A DNA stretch of 64,000 bases from Aedes albopictus (GCF_035046485.1 NC_085138.1:87717228-87781227); one strand, 5' to 3'. Numbered from the stretch's first letter, positions 21,415 to 32,349 are shown. Numbers and translations are program-made. The notes: a model not told the origin generated them from the letters alone.

Positions 21415-21631
21415 TCCCACGTAGACGATCGTTAAATCAGGCTTGAGCGGAAAATTTCCAATGATTGTGAAATTTTCTCCAATCGTTGACACAAACTTTT
21501 CATCAATAACAAATTTGGCAACATTGTGCAGCTGTGGGTCGGCGAGCAGTTTCCCGAACCAACCGTAATCGGTTCCAGCCGACAGGTCGTAGAATACACA
21601 ATTGAATCATCCGGGTTTTTGTTCATTATAG

Positions 21632-22034
21632 CAAGGTTGCGACCATTCATTTGCAAATATTTACATTCATTTGCTATTAACTCAGTTCAGAAGCATGCTA
21701 TCAAAAAACAATGTATGGATGAATTTAACCTTGTGGTTTTATCTGAAAGCTTGCCGAATAACATTGGGGTCACAAACGTATACCAAAGTCGTGAGCGAGC
21801 TGTGAAGGAAACTCTTCACGCGGTGAATGTAAATTACATTCACGCTGTGGAAAGATGCCTTCACAGCTCGCTCACGACTTCGGTATACGTTTGTGACCCC
21901 AATGTTATTCGGCAAACTTTCAGATAAAACCACAAGGTTAAATTCATCCATACATTGTTTTTCGATAGCATGCTTCTGAACTGAGATAATAGCAAATGAA
22001 TGTAAATCTTTGCAAATGAATGGTCGCAACCTTG
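21632..22034. mobile_element. hAT-type hairpin MITE in the receptor pseudogene
   Basis: A 403-bp near-palindrome with termini CAAGGTTGCGACCATTC and an 8-bp TSD CATTATAG (21624-21631, 22035-22042). CA-starting TIRs with 8-bp duplications are diagnostic of the hAT superfamily. The arms extend almost to the centre near 21833, so transcripts would fold into one long hairpin. No coding capacity. Confidence 0.88.
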
Positions 22035-22206
22035 CATTATAGTACCGTATAACTGAAATGGTGTACTGCAGCAACTGTTCAGGTAGCGAAGCTCCCGTAA
22101 CAAGGTGCATTACAGTGTAGATGAATACAACTAACTTTTTATTGCCATGCATTTCCAGTACGTATTTGTAACTAGTTTGTAACACCAGAAATATTGTTGA
22201 GATCAA

Positions 22207-22629
22207 TTTGTTCGAAATTTGTCATGGGTCAACGGGGAATCAGAGGTGGCGATTATAAGCGTAAGCCAATTCCCTGAATTACTACCCTGAAGTACAACCG
22301 TTAACAATGTATGTATTTGCTATGAAAATGAGGACAGAAAGTTGGATTATGCGCATACACCAAGTTCCGGATGTTCCGGAATTGGCAATTCAACCTATGA
22401 CAGCTGACATTTAGTGGTTTGTGATTTTTCATCCAGAAGTCAATAACCACTGTGTCGTGCATAATTATGGATCCAATGACTCCCAGGTACTCCCAGGGGA
22501 CACTTCCAGAATTTCTTACTTCTCCTCTTTTCAACGCCAAAAAAATCGTGATTTTTCGTTCAGATATCAAAAGGCACTGGTGCTGATTCCCAATAATAGA
22601 TCTGGCCACTTTCCGATACTCTGAAATCG
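22207..22629. other. No gene recognised
   Basis: 5' flank of the receptor pseudogene. No clear initiator was found 20 bp upstream of either candidate start codon. Short frames only. Confidence 0.5.
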
Positions 22630-22809
22630 TTTTTTTTTTTATCAGTATTAACGAGATTTTTAGCCCTAGGCTAAGTTCATCTCAGGACCCACGCTTTGTT
22701 TCCCTTCCGAAGGGAGAACTCACATTTTGTGAGTCTGTCGGGAGTACGATCCCAAGTCTTCAGCGTGATAGTCAAGTGTTCTAACCATCACACCAGATCC
22801 GCTCCACTT
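22630..22809 (-). mobile_element. tRNA-derived SINE
   Basis: On the minus strand it starts with a tRNA-like head (GGTGTGATGGTTAGAACA as A-box region, GGATCGTACTCCC as degenerate B box) and ends ATCTCGTTAATACTGAT plus an A run (T run at about 22630-22640 on +). The probable TSD CTGAAATCG / CTGAAGTCG (22621-22629, 22810-22818) has one mismatch. A relic of the same family is at 47080-47760. Confidence 0.65.
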
Positions 22810-22875
22810 CTGAAGTCGGTTCCGATAGGCATTACACATTTGGAGATACCTATTTGAAAGTACATATCTCATTGA

Positions 22876-23246
22876 GTGCACGGAGAAACTCAAGTACCTA
22901 AATTTCAGTTTTTTCAAACTCACTTCTGAGTTTATTTTTGTCTCCTCTCTCATCCACTCTCTTTGTTGTTGTCAGAGAGCGAAGAGCAAACCAACCCAAC
23001 TTTGACAGTTCGGTGCGGGAAGCCAAAATTGAGTAAACAGCATTGAACTCAAATTTGAGTATTGTGAATTAGCAGTTGGGTGAAAAAAACATAGCCGGTA
23101 GGTACATTGCCACACGGGATCAAATGTAAAAAACCCACTTCAACATCGCTTCCACGAACTCAAATATGGGTTCCCGCACGCAACCCCGAAGTTGGGTGAA
23201 ATAAACTCATATTTGGGTACTTTGTTTTCTTCGTGTGCGGTCATCG
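22876..23246. mobile_element. Candidate MITE
   Basis: Ends look like imperfect inverted repeats: GCACGGAGAAACTCAAGTACC at the left, and the complement of GCACACGAAGAAAACAAAGT at the right, with CTCAAATTTGAGT-like short palindromes inside. No convincing TSD was found. Confidence 0.35.
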
Positions 23247-23261
23247 GCACAGTGTGTTTTG

Positions 23262-23886
23262 ATTTTTTTTTTTATTTATGTTATTGGTTATTAATCACTT
23301 AACCTTACTTACAGCTCTTTTGTCCACTAGAGCACTGCGTGAGCAATTCCAATTGGAAGCAATACTTACACTTTGTACTGCGCCTAAATGTATTCTATTC
23401 TAATTCTACTATATCGAACTGGTTGCCGTTGCGCTCCTTTAACTCTTAACCCTATAGGCCCTGACAGCGCCGCAGTGCTGCCGCCTGGCGGGAGTCGTAT
23501 GGCGAACGTGAGAAAAAACGAGACAAAACACGTTTGTTTATACTTCTTCACGCACACGATGACAGATACAAATGGGATTTCCCATTGGAGTGCATTTTTG
23601 CTGCCGTCAGAGCCAATTATGATAGAATGATGAGCATGAGGATATTGATGTGTGGCTGTTAGTTGTTCTTGTTTCCAATTCGATTTGGGGTCCATTATAT
23701 GTTGCCGTTCGCCGATGTCCATGTGTTCGGGCCCATTTGAGCCATGGGCTCAGAATAGGGTCAGTGTCAGCTGCTGTGTCAGTGTCAGTGGGAAAGAGCA
23801 ACTGACGAAAGTGCCGGGACTGGGATCGAACTCATGACCATCTGAAGATGAAGTAAACGCGTGACCAGTTGCGTCACGGCACGGGC
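23262..23886 (-). mobile_element. tRNA-derived SINE-like element
   Basis: Read on the minus strand, the segment begins with a tRNA-like head (GCCGTGACGCAACTGGTCAC, later GAGTTCGATCCCAG as B box) near 23880-23820 and ends in an A-rich tract (T run at about 23262-23274 on +). The body includes frames with no known domain. Similar heads occur on mosquito SINEs; the family was not identified and the TSD is unclear. Confidence 0.45.
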
Positions 23887-24180
23887 CCCGGCCTAATGCT
23901 TTTTGACTTCTGGAATAAAAAATCATGAATTTTGATCCATCGAACGGTGGAGCTGGCCCCTGGGGTTCCTATCAGAACTGGTTGCGAAGTATCCGGAAGT
24001 GATCAGATCCATTGTCAGTGAAGAGAATTGCCAGACAAAAGAGGCTCAAAACAAGCAACAAAGAAGGCGCAGCGATTACTCTTTATCCCAACTGGTAACA
24101 GATAATGGCATGATCTCGAAAATGGTTGTTGCAGACCAAACTGAAGCTGAATTTGTTGCGTACTTTTCAACTCGTGAATA
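23887..24180. other. No gene recognised
   Basis: Flank of the second PLE. A 60-codon frame (23999-24181) rich in Gln and Arg shows no domain. Confidence 0.45.
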
Positions 24181-24258
24181 ATCAATTATTACTAAAAATA
24201 AAAAGAAAATCGGGTTAAGTACGGTTCCTTTGAATTCCACTAAGAATTTGCATCCTTT

Positions 24259-24304
24259 GACAGATACGTATTTCGACCTCAACTGTAAGGTCGTCTTCAG
24301 TGTC
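24259..24304 (-). ncRNA. Hammerhead ribozyme-like motif, PLE type
   Basis: On the minus strand: stem I GACA paired with TGTC, core CTGAAGA (24300-24294), one extra C, stem II GACCT paired with AGGTC, then GAAA and the self-complementary ATACGTAT as stem III, with predicted cleavage after the following C. All core bases are present. As in the PLE at 1767-1812 there is one extra base between core and stem II and a palindromic stem III, as expected for a dimer-type PLE hammerhead. Confidence 0.65.
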
Positions 24305-24518
24305 TTGTACTTGACTCGACTGAAGAGATCCATCGCATTCTACACGTCTTATACATCTTAGGTAAAAAGAATAGGTAACTTAATCTAGGTAGTTTTTTTT
24401 TCGAGCATGCAAAAACTTATACCTATATATACCTCCACCATAGAAAATAGGTAAAATTTCCCTCCACTACCGAATAGGTACATTTCCCTCCAGCACAGGA
24501 TAGGTAGACACAGGTACA

Positions 24519-25190
24519 TTATGAGACGCACGCTATACGAGAGTGCTTAGGGGGTAACAATTTGAAAAGCCACGAACTTCCATTGCCTTGATCCTTATTC
24601 AACAGCGTGTTAGGTACCTGTTTGTATATCTCTAGACTCTCAGCAACGTCCAATTTCCAAGGTGAAGTTACATTTCGCAAAATTTGAATATCCTCTGTAG
24701 TTACAGGGTGGCCCTCCTCAAAGACATGTTCAGCAACTTTCGACCTGAAATCGTATTCCAAACCTCTACTCACTGTCCTCTGCGCCTTTCCCACCTCCGC
24801 CATATGTTTCCTGAATCTAACCTCCAAAGACCGTTTTGTTTGACCAACGTAGACCTTATCACAATGGGAGCAACTGATTTTGTAAACGCCAGCCTTGTTT
24901 AGGGTGTTGACCGGATCCTTTGTAGAGCCTAATGAAGTCTTCAACTGATTGCTTCTGCTAGAAAATACTAAATCGATCCCGAAATTTCTGAACCTAGAAC
25001 GTAAATTATTAGTGATGTGTTGATCGAAGGGGACTGATACTCGCTTCAAAGATTCCGAAATAGGGGTAAGAGTTGTGAGGGATCCTCGATATCGCAACCT
25101 CTCCTTTTTGTCGATGATAGCCTGAATTGTCCTCTCCTTATATCCGTTGATTTTCGCTGTTTCGAATATGTGGAGGTGGGAAAGGCGCAA
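24519..25190 (-). pseudogene. Penelope-type protein, C-terminal GIY-YIG part
   Basis: 223 open codons. Residues 1-95 are the linker after the reverse transcriptase. The endonuclease follows: GVYKISC (101-107), the CxxC pair CSHC, VYVGQT (113-118), the basic helix SLEVRFRKHM with the expected arginine, and AEHVFEEGHP. It differs strongly from the GIY-YIG domains at 1-1421 and 27845-30361, so it is a separate PLE lineage, closer to Penelope itself. The reverse transcriptase is missing and the copy is not autonomous. The endonuclease frame itself has no stop. Confidence 0.8.
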
Positions 25191-25316
25191 AGGACAGTGA
25201 GTAGATTCTTAGTGGATTCTTAGTGGAATTCAAAGGAACCGTACTTAACCCGATTTTCTTTTTATTTACAGATATTCCCCTAACAAGCCCAGGTTAATCA
25301 TCATCAATTATTACTA

Positions 25317-25697
25317 ACCTAAAAAAATAATCATTTTTGATGATACATCTTCAGCAGCGTTGCAGTGTTTACCGATTCGAAGTTACCGCTCGAAAATGGA
25401 AAGCGTAGACATCAACAACCATGCGACTCCATGCGTGCCTCAATCTCGTTGGAAACACTTGGCTGGTAATAAAATCACCAGAAAACGTTAATTGCAAGCA
25501 CGGAAAACCGGAAGTTGCCAATTTTCATTGGGAAATCAAAAGATTTTCCGTGGGTTTGGCGGCCTAGAATCTAGAAGAATGTTCAATGCAAACATATCTT
25601 GACACCGTTCACCTATATCAATGATCATGTCCCATTCAGGAATGATTTTATGAGTTGGGCCATTTTACCCCATCTTGGCATTTTGGGCTCTGTTCCC
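25317..25697. other. No gene recognised
   Basis: Single-copy-looking sequence between the PLE and copy A of the 3.2-kb repeat. Nothing was identified. Confidence 0.5.
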
Positions 25698-25734
25698 CTA
25701 CCAATCAACTCAGCCCGACGAATTGAGGTGATGT

Positions 25735-25783
25735 CTGTATGTGTGTATGTATGAGTGTGTGTATGTGTGTGTGTGTACAAAAA
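25735..25783 (+). repeat. TG/TATG microsatellite
   Basis: Alternating TGTG and TATG steps near the end of copy A; its counterpart in copy B lies at about 58515-58562. Confidence 0.85.
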
Positions 25784-25984
25784 AACTCACATCACTTTTT
25801 GGCAGTAAACTTCAACCGATTTTAATGACCGATGGTTTATTCGACGCGGAATCTGGTCCCATTGTTTCCTATTGAAAATGGTTCGGATCCAAGTTCGGAT
25901 CGGTCCAGCCGTTCCGGAGTTATGGCCATTTAGGTGTTCCGGAACGGTACCCCAGGAAGGGACCAGATATGAAAATGCATCAAA

Positions 25985-26640
25985 CCTATGCATGCGACAC
26001 ATCAAACCACGGCATTTTCGATAACCTGATATGCGGTAAGCAGAAAAATAGTATAAGACCATATCTGAACCGGTAGTGTTCCGGAACCGGTTCCGGGTGT
26101 CCCGCCGGAAGTGGCAAACATCAAAGTGAACCAAACCCATGCATGAGACACATCAAACCACGGCATTTTCGATAACCTGATGAGCGGTAAGCAGGAAAAT
26201 AGTCTCAGACCATATCTGAACCGGTAGTGTTCCCGAACCGGTTCTGGGCGTCCCGCTGGAAGTGGCCAAATATACAATTGTACCAAACCCATGCAAGCGA
26301 CACATCAAACCACGGCATTTTAGATGACCTGATGGACAATGAGCAGGAATATCATCTCAGACCATATCTGAACCGGCAGTGTTCCGGAACCGGTTCTAGG
26401 CGTTCCACTGGAAGTGGTCAAAAATACAATTGATCCAAACCCATGCATGCGACATATCAAACCACGGCATTTTCGATGACCTGATGGACAATGAGCAAGA
26501 AAACCATCTCAGACCATATCTGAACCAGTAGTGTTCCGGAACCCGTTCCGGGGTTCCCGCCGAAGTGGTTAAATCTTAAAGAGAAACAAACCCGTACATG
26601 CGTCACATCAAATAGCGGCTTTTTAGATTACCTAATGAAC
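25985..26640 (+). repeat. ~152-bp tandem units of copy A
   Basis: Four to five units spaced 150-155 bp, each with CATCAAACCACGGCATTTTC, a GATAACCTGATG step, CAGACCATATCTGAACCG and a CCGGAACCGGTTC-type palindrome. The outer units are more diverged. Confidence 0.85.
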
Positions 26641-27876
26641 GGCCAGCAAGTGTTTCGGAATCGGTTTTGAGTGGCCGGAAGAGGCCAAATGTAAAAGTAA
26701 ACTAAAGCCAGGCATGTGACACATCAAATCGTGGCTTTTGCGATAACCTGATGAACAGTTAGCTAGAAAATAGCCTTACGTCTCACTAAAGACAACTGGC
26801 AGCTAGACTGGCAGTGTTCCGGAATTGGTTCTGAGAGTCCCATCGAAATTGTCAAACCCTACATGTGACACCTTCAATTTGCAGTGTTTTTGGTTAACCG
26901 ATGAGCAGTTGAAAAGACAATAATGTTAGGCCATATTTGGTTCAGCCGGTAGTTACCCGGAATCAGATCCGGGTAGTAAAATGTAAAATTTAACCAAACC
27001 CATGGATGCGGTACATCAAATCACGACCAGTCTTGTAAACATTCGACACTTTTCACTACCTTCATTTCGTTGCCGCAGTCGGGTGTCAGTCGGCTTTGTT
27101 ACATTCGTGCGCTATCGTTACCTCTTACCTACACACAACACGAGCAGTAGAACGAAGATCAATAAACATAAGAAAGGGTCAAATCAATGTCATCTGACAC
27201 GATGACATGTGTCTAATTCTAGCTTTACGCATATATTTTCAGCCAATTCCGATTATGAATGTTAATATTAGTTTATCATTGCATGTTGCATTGAATACGA
27301 CACACAGATGGGCAACATAGCTCTTATTATGGAAGAAGACAGGAATAACAAAAGCCGAACCGTCTCCCGAAGCCGCTATCGTGGTGAAGTGCATTCGTTT
27401 GACATTTTTGTTTCGAACAGTAGTTTGATTGCTTGTGTTGCGAATGTCGGAGACAAAGGAGGCCGAATATCGACGAAAAGGTTCAAATGACTGTGATCTC
27501 TAACAAGACTGATCACGACTTATCGACAACCTGATGGAAAAATAGGGTCAGACCACATTAGATTCACGTTAGTGTTGCGGGTTCAGCTGTGGCTTCGAAA
27601 GTGGTTAGAAGTAAAAGTGAAACATTCATGCGATATATCAAATCGCGGTGATTAGGTAAAGGTGAAAAAATAGCAATAAAATATTCTAAGACCATAATTG
27701 GGACAACCGGTAGTGTCATGGTCCATGACTCATGGAATCAGATCCGGCTATCCCACCGGAAATTACCAAATATAAAAATAAACCAAACCCATACATACGA
27801 CACATCAGATCGCAGATTTTTTGATAATCTAATGAACGGTTATCGTAGTTTGGGGGCTATCGACTGTGAAAACTTA

Positions 27877-28382
27877 TGTTGAAATGGTTTTCGGCTTATG
27901 CAGTCGGAAGACCAGCTAAAACGTTATTTTTTAATTCTGATCCGACGTTTCGGGCCCTTATTGGTCCTTTTTCTGAGGATTCTGGAAGTGTAGTGTGTTA
28001 TTTTTGTTGGTTGTAATTGTGGTGTAACTTACAGAATGGGCTAACGTTTTTTTGTCATCGGGGTCTTATCGTTCGTCAAAATTGTTTGTGTCCTAAACGT
28101 CAACTTATCCCTAAATTGTATGTTATAACATTATTATATAGTTTTTTACGTTGTTTTTGAGTTTAAACTTACGGCATCTGTGATTTTTCGTCAAACTGTT
28201 AATTTAAATGACCGGATTGCTATCACCTACTTTTTTATCTAGCTATTCTAAGTGTTCTAATGGTTATTGTCTAGGGGTTTTTATAGTTCTTTTATGGTAC
28301 ATTGGAGGTTGTAGTATTGGTAACTGTATCTCGTCTAATTTTTGTATTGATAGTCTTTAGTGTTTGTAGTATGCCTGCATAA
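27877..28382 (-). repeat. PLE inverted repeat, left
   Basis: Reverse complement of 29854-30359, including the last ~30 codons, the 3' UTR and the degenerate ribozyme motif of the element. Confidence 0.9.
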
Positions 28383-29944
28383 CGCTACATGCCCACGGAT
28401 CTATGGACAACCAAAGGCCCACAAGCCCAACCTACCTCTCCGACCTGTTGTACCCAAGATGACAGCCCCTTCGTATAATATATCAAAATACGTAGGCAAG
28501 ATCATTCAACCAGCTATCAAAGGACAATACGACGCCAAGGACTCATTCACCTTTTGCGAGTTCATCAATTCAGTTACGCTACCCTCCGGGATATGTCCTC
28601 ATATCGCTCGACGTAGTTTACCTCTTTACAAACATCCCCGCAACGCTCGTGAAAGACAGCATAACGAAGAACTGGGAGAGAATCAAAGCACACACCAACA
28701 TCAACCGCTCGCTTTTCCTAGAAATAGTCAACTTTTGCATTGAGTCCAGTTACTTCACTTTCGACGGCAAATTCTACCAACAGATATTTGGGACAGCGAT
28801 GGGAGACCCACTATCTCCAACCGTTGCAGACCTAGTTATGGAAGACTTAATGGATTATGCTGTTAGCAGACTCAACTTTTCCTCTCCGGTGATCCGCAAG
28901 TTCGTAGACGATCTAATCCTCACAGTACCCAGGGATCAGATCGAAAACGTCATCTCCATCTTCAACAGCTACAGCCCACACCTACAGTTCACGCACGAGA
29001 AAGAACAAGACAATCGTATACCATTCCTTGACATGACCATCATCCGTTTATCCGACCAAAGCATCCGCACCGAATGGTATATAAAACCTATAGCGAGCGG
29101 CCGTTTCCTGGACTTCAAATCCTTCCATCCCTTTCAACAAAAAATCAACATGATCACCAGCTTCATTCACCGAGTTAAACAACTATCAACCGCCCTCACA
29201 GACGACCAGATCAAGCAAATCATTGACAAACAGCTACAGCTCAACCACTACCCAGCATCGTTGAGACACCGCTTCCTCAATCGAATGAATGAACGCGCCA
29301 TAACAACAGACGAAAGCTGCCCTACACAAGACCAAACCAACAGCGAGAAACAATACCGTCGTATGCCCTACATCCCATTCCTCACCGACAAGATCAGCAA
29401 ACATCTAGGCAAGGACTACCCCAACATCGTCATAGCAGCGAAAAACATAAAAACCAACAGGGAACTATACACCAGGCTAAAAGAAAAAGTACCTACCGAA
29501 CTGAGAAGCAACATCATCTACCAAATACCCTGCACCAACTGCTCATCATCGTACATAGGAATGACATCAAACTACCTCAAAACAAGACTATCTGGCCACA
29601 AATCCAACATTAACGCCCTCAACCGCCTAACCGAACGGCAAGTACCACCTGACGACCCAACACTAGAAAATCTGAAAGAAAAAACAGCATTAATCAAACA
29701 TTCAGCAGAAACTGGACACAAATTTGCTTTAGACAAAACAAACATTCTCGACCATCATGTAAACACAAGAGCTCTAGCAATTCTAGAATCATGCCACATA
29801 CTTAACCACGAGACCATAAACAAACGAAGTGACACAGACAACCTTAGCTCATCTTATGCAGGCATACTACAAACACTAAAGACTATCAATACAAAAATTA
29901 GACGAGATACAGTTACCAATACTACAACCTCCAATGTACCATAA
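28383..29944 (+). pseudogene. PLE reverse transcriptase and GIY-YIG, frameshifted
   Basis: The upstream piece (to about 28585) gives GQPKAHKP and LRPVVPKM, the start of PLE reverse transcriptase. A one-base shift near 28575-28590 separates it from the next frame, which carries the motif A segment SLDVVYLFTNIP and continues open to 29944. The 431-codon frame from 28649 has GTAMGDPLSP (48-57), the catalytic FVDD (85-88), the thumb, and a GIY-YIG domain from about 287 (IIYQIPC, CTNC, SYIGMT, RLSGHKS, NKRSD). The first part of the reverse transcriptase is missing, replaced by the inverted 3' end. It is inactive as an autonomous element, though the distal domains are well preserved, which suggests moderate age. 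Confidence 0.85.
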
Positions 29945-30359
29945 AAGAACTATAAAAACCCCTAGACAATAACCATTAGAACACTTAGAATAGCTAGATA
30001 AAAAAGTAGGTGATAGCAATCCGGTCATTTAAATTAACAGTTTGACGAAAAATCACAGATGCCGTAAGTTTAAACTCAAAAACAACGTAAAAAACTATAT
30101 AATAATGTTATAACATACAATTTAGGGATAAGTTGACGTTTAGGACACAAACAATTTTGACGAACGATAAGACCCCGATGACAAAAAAACGTTAGCCCAT
30201 TCTGTAAGTTACACCACAATTACAACCAACAAAAATAACACACTACACTTCCAGAATCCTCAGAAAAAGGACCAATAAAGGCCCGAAACGTCGGATCAGA
30301 ATTAAAAAATAACGTTTTAGCTGGTCTTCCGACTGCATAAGCCGAAAACCATTTCAACA
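29854..30359 (+). repeat. PLE inverted repeat, right (native 3' end)
   Basis: Native 3' end of the element, mirrored at 27877-28382. At 30255-30298 it has a hammerhead-like layout whose core reads TCAGAAAAA instead of CTGAnGA, while GAAACGTC and stem I (ATCC with GGAT) remain, so the ribozyme is probably dead. Confidence 0.88.
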
Positions 30360-31381
30360 ACGAACGGTTATCAAGAAAATAGCCTTAGATCACATTAGAG
30401 ACTAGCTGTTGTGTAGCAGAACCAACGTTCATGTGAAAAAATAAATAGTGGTTTTGTTTAATGGCCTGATAGACATTAAGTATGAACAACAGTGACGAAT
30501 AGGTCTAAGTTCTCATATATGCTCATAAACTAAAGCGATTTCATCAAATCGTACCATTTCAGATTCCTAAGGTGTAAATTTATAGCATGATGGGTCAACG
30601 TTGAATGGAAAAATAAGAATTTGATCGGGTCAAAAGAAGATGGTGGCTGTTTTAAGGAATTTTGAGCTCTAAAACTACGTAAAATAAGTGTATTTGGTAT
30701 GGGAAATATGTTCGGAGTCCACCAGAGTATCCAAGATAGCGGTCCAAAGTCCAAGATAATGGCCCAGTGTTCAAGTTAGTGCCTATTTTATAGGATTTTT
30801 AATTCTTGCATTATGGGCATATTTTGTATGAAAATATGTCCAGAATTCAAAATTTGTAACCAGAAAACCCAAGCTTTGCGCTGTTTTACAAGGTCTGCAA
30901 TATGACTATAGTTTGAATGGGGAAGAATGCCGGTCTTCGTCCAAAACTGGTAATCAGGAAATCATAAACGACATGCCAATTCAATACGGCGACTATTTTA
31001 TGTAATTTTAGATGCAGAGTCCAAACATGAATACCAGAACATCCAAGATGGTGTCGCAATGTTCAAGATGGCGGTTAGTTTAGTTGGGGTAGATATCCGG
31101 AGTCATAAAATGATGACCGGAAAATCTTAAATGACGTTTCAAAATTTTGCGGCTTCATGACACTTGTTTGGTTTGAGTTTTGGATCGTTGTCTTATATTT
31201 TCTGAATATTGGATGTTATGCTAATATATATAAAATGTATCCATATTGAGTAGATTTAGCAAGCAGTTTTCATTTTGTATTTATGTCAATGTCATCAACA
31301 TGTCGCTCGAGTTTTGTTGAAAGGATATTTTAAAGCACGAGAAAGGCAGCATCACCGCTAGGTGGAATAATTAGGGTTTTA

Positions 31382-32044
31382 AAACGATAGTGTTGCTAAA
31401 TACCCATGTAATTACCGCATCAGTCAACGACCATATCTCGAAGCGAACAGATGTTCTGTTCACTTGCTCGTTCGTTTTTGTGCTCGCGGTTAATTGATGG
31501 TATAACAATAGAATTGTACGATCGAAATGTCGGGTCTATCGGTAAAAATACATTGGCTTTTCTTTTTCCTGGAGACGCCGCAAAACCAGCCGTGATGGAT
31601 ATGTTGCGTTTTATCCAGAGATGGAAACACTCTCATCGTGAATCAACTCGCGAGTGTAAAACCAACAAACGGTTTACTCACGGTGCCGAGAGTAAGCCGT
31701 GTGTGAGTTTATTCGCACCCGTTTGCTTCGCGAGTATGAAGCAAAACAAAAACAAAAACACTCATGAATTTTTATTCGCGAAGAACAAGTGGAGATGCGG
31801 GAATTGCATTTCAGTGCGGTTTTAATAGCTAAACAAGTAATTATCCGTCAGGTAGTAGTGTTTTGTGCTGTATTGTTCCTGAAAAGTAAATTTGTCGGCC
31901 GTGTAAATTCGTTTTTTTCACAAAACTGAAAAATGTTCAGAGCTGCTTCGCGAATCAATCACGAGTGCGACCAGCTTCGTTAGCTCGCGAGTGAAGGAAG
32001 TGCGAATATATTCTGGCTTCTGTTGTTCACGAGTAGGATAGCTT
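31382..32044. other. No gene recognised
   Basis: Holds a 124-codon frame (31451-31825) without a recognisable domain and several CTCGCGAG-like palindromes (for example 31648-31655 and 31979-31986). It lies directly 5' of a LINE ORF1 relic and may contain that element's 5' region; this is inference. Confidence 0.4.
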
Positions 32045-32349
32045 TGCGTTTGTGTCTGCTCAGCTGCATTCCTCACTGTTTTCCATCACTGGTTTTATCA
32101 AAACACTCAACGGCGATCTGTCGTTGATGGATACAGCATACAAGATTTCTGATGAAAAGTCTGTTTTCATCCGCTTCAAAACCGAAGAAGCCATGAGTTT
32201 TGTACCCGTCAACAATGACAAGTCACTGCCTTTCCATTATTCCAACGGCAATAAAGTGGCTGTCCGTATGTCGGTAGCAGGGAATACACGCTACGTGCGC
32301 GTGTTCGATCTGCCTCCAGAAGTGTCCGATGCCGATCTAATAACAGTAA

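Larger units (their letters stand above)
15293..22206 (-). pseudogene. Divergent ionotropic receptor pseudogene
   Basis: Paralogue of the intact receptor at 33350-35053. In order on the minus strand: an N-terminal segment with LVTGASLPEQLLQYTISVI (about 22152-22043), DLSAGTDYGW and LTIVYVGERLLIPS (21600-21415), then FDKVVYLGTEFKW, VPQGRPYNAIEMFTKPFA, the first membrane segment LLLTLILIILIS, FNAYRTKLIAFMTDK and a last membrane helix starting TWIVLAVG. Lesions: a hAT MITE (21632-22034), a nonsense codon at 21607-21609 where the paralogue has Trp, a frameshift near 21310-21320 (also in the duplicate at 16575-16585), the LINE 16676-21247, a frameshift with small deletion near 16275-16300, and one near 15425-15440. 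The family forms insect chemosensory ion channels; this copy cannot encode one. The start at 22206 or the internal Met at 22152 are both possible. Confidence 0.87.
24195..25302 (-). mobile_element. 5'-truncated Penelope-type element
   Basis: Bounded by a 14-bp TSD ATCAATTATTACTA (24181-24194, 25303-25316). The ~45-bp 3'-terminal sequence (about 24196-24245) reappears inverted at 25214-25266, the inverted terminal piece often seen in PLE insertions. Contains a GIY-YIG protein end and a hammerhead motif. Only ~1.1 kb remains. Confidence 0.82.
27845..30361 (+). mobile_element. Penelope-like element with 506-bp inverted repeats
   Basis: Inserted into copy A with an 11-bp TSD GAACGGTTATC (27834-27844, 30362-30372); copy B shows the empty site near 56345-56360. 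The 3' end of the element (29854-30359) is present again in reverse at 27877-28382, so the body is framed by near-identical inverted repeats (at least one difference). A 5'-truncated body joined to an inverted 3' end is a typical Penelope-group insertion product. Confidence 0.85.
25698..31381 (+). mobile_element. 3.2-kb repeat family, copy A
   Basis: Homologous, in inverse orientation, to 55106-58690. Shared order: a TATG/TG microsatellite, ~152-bp tandem units, a diverging middle part, and an end CACCGCTAGGTGG-AATTAGGG. At its left edge copy A lacks about 80 bp found in copy B. Without the PLE inside it is about 3.2 kb. No long ORF, so it is a non-autonomous element or long satellite-like repeat; the superfamily is unknown. 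Confidence 0.75.

Noticed and set aside
21739..22206. 155-codon minus-strand frame as a separate gene
   Set aside because: Its first ~50 codons are the receptor pseudogene N-terminus; the rest is read-through into the hAT MITE.
31451..31825. 124-codon frame upstream of the ORF1 relic
   Set aside because: No recognisable domain or homologue in the window, low-complexity Lys/Asn stretch at the end; kept only as part of an unassigned region.
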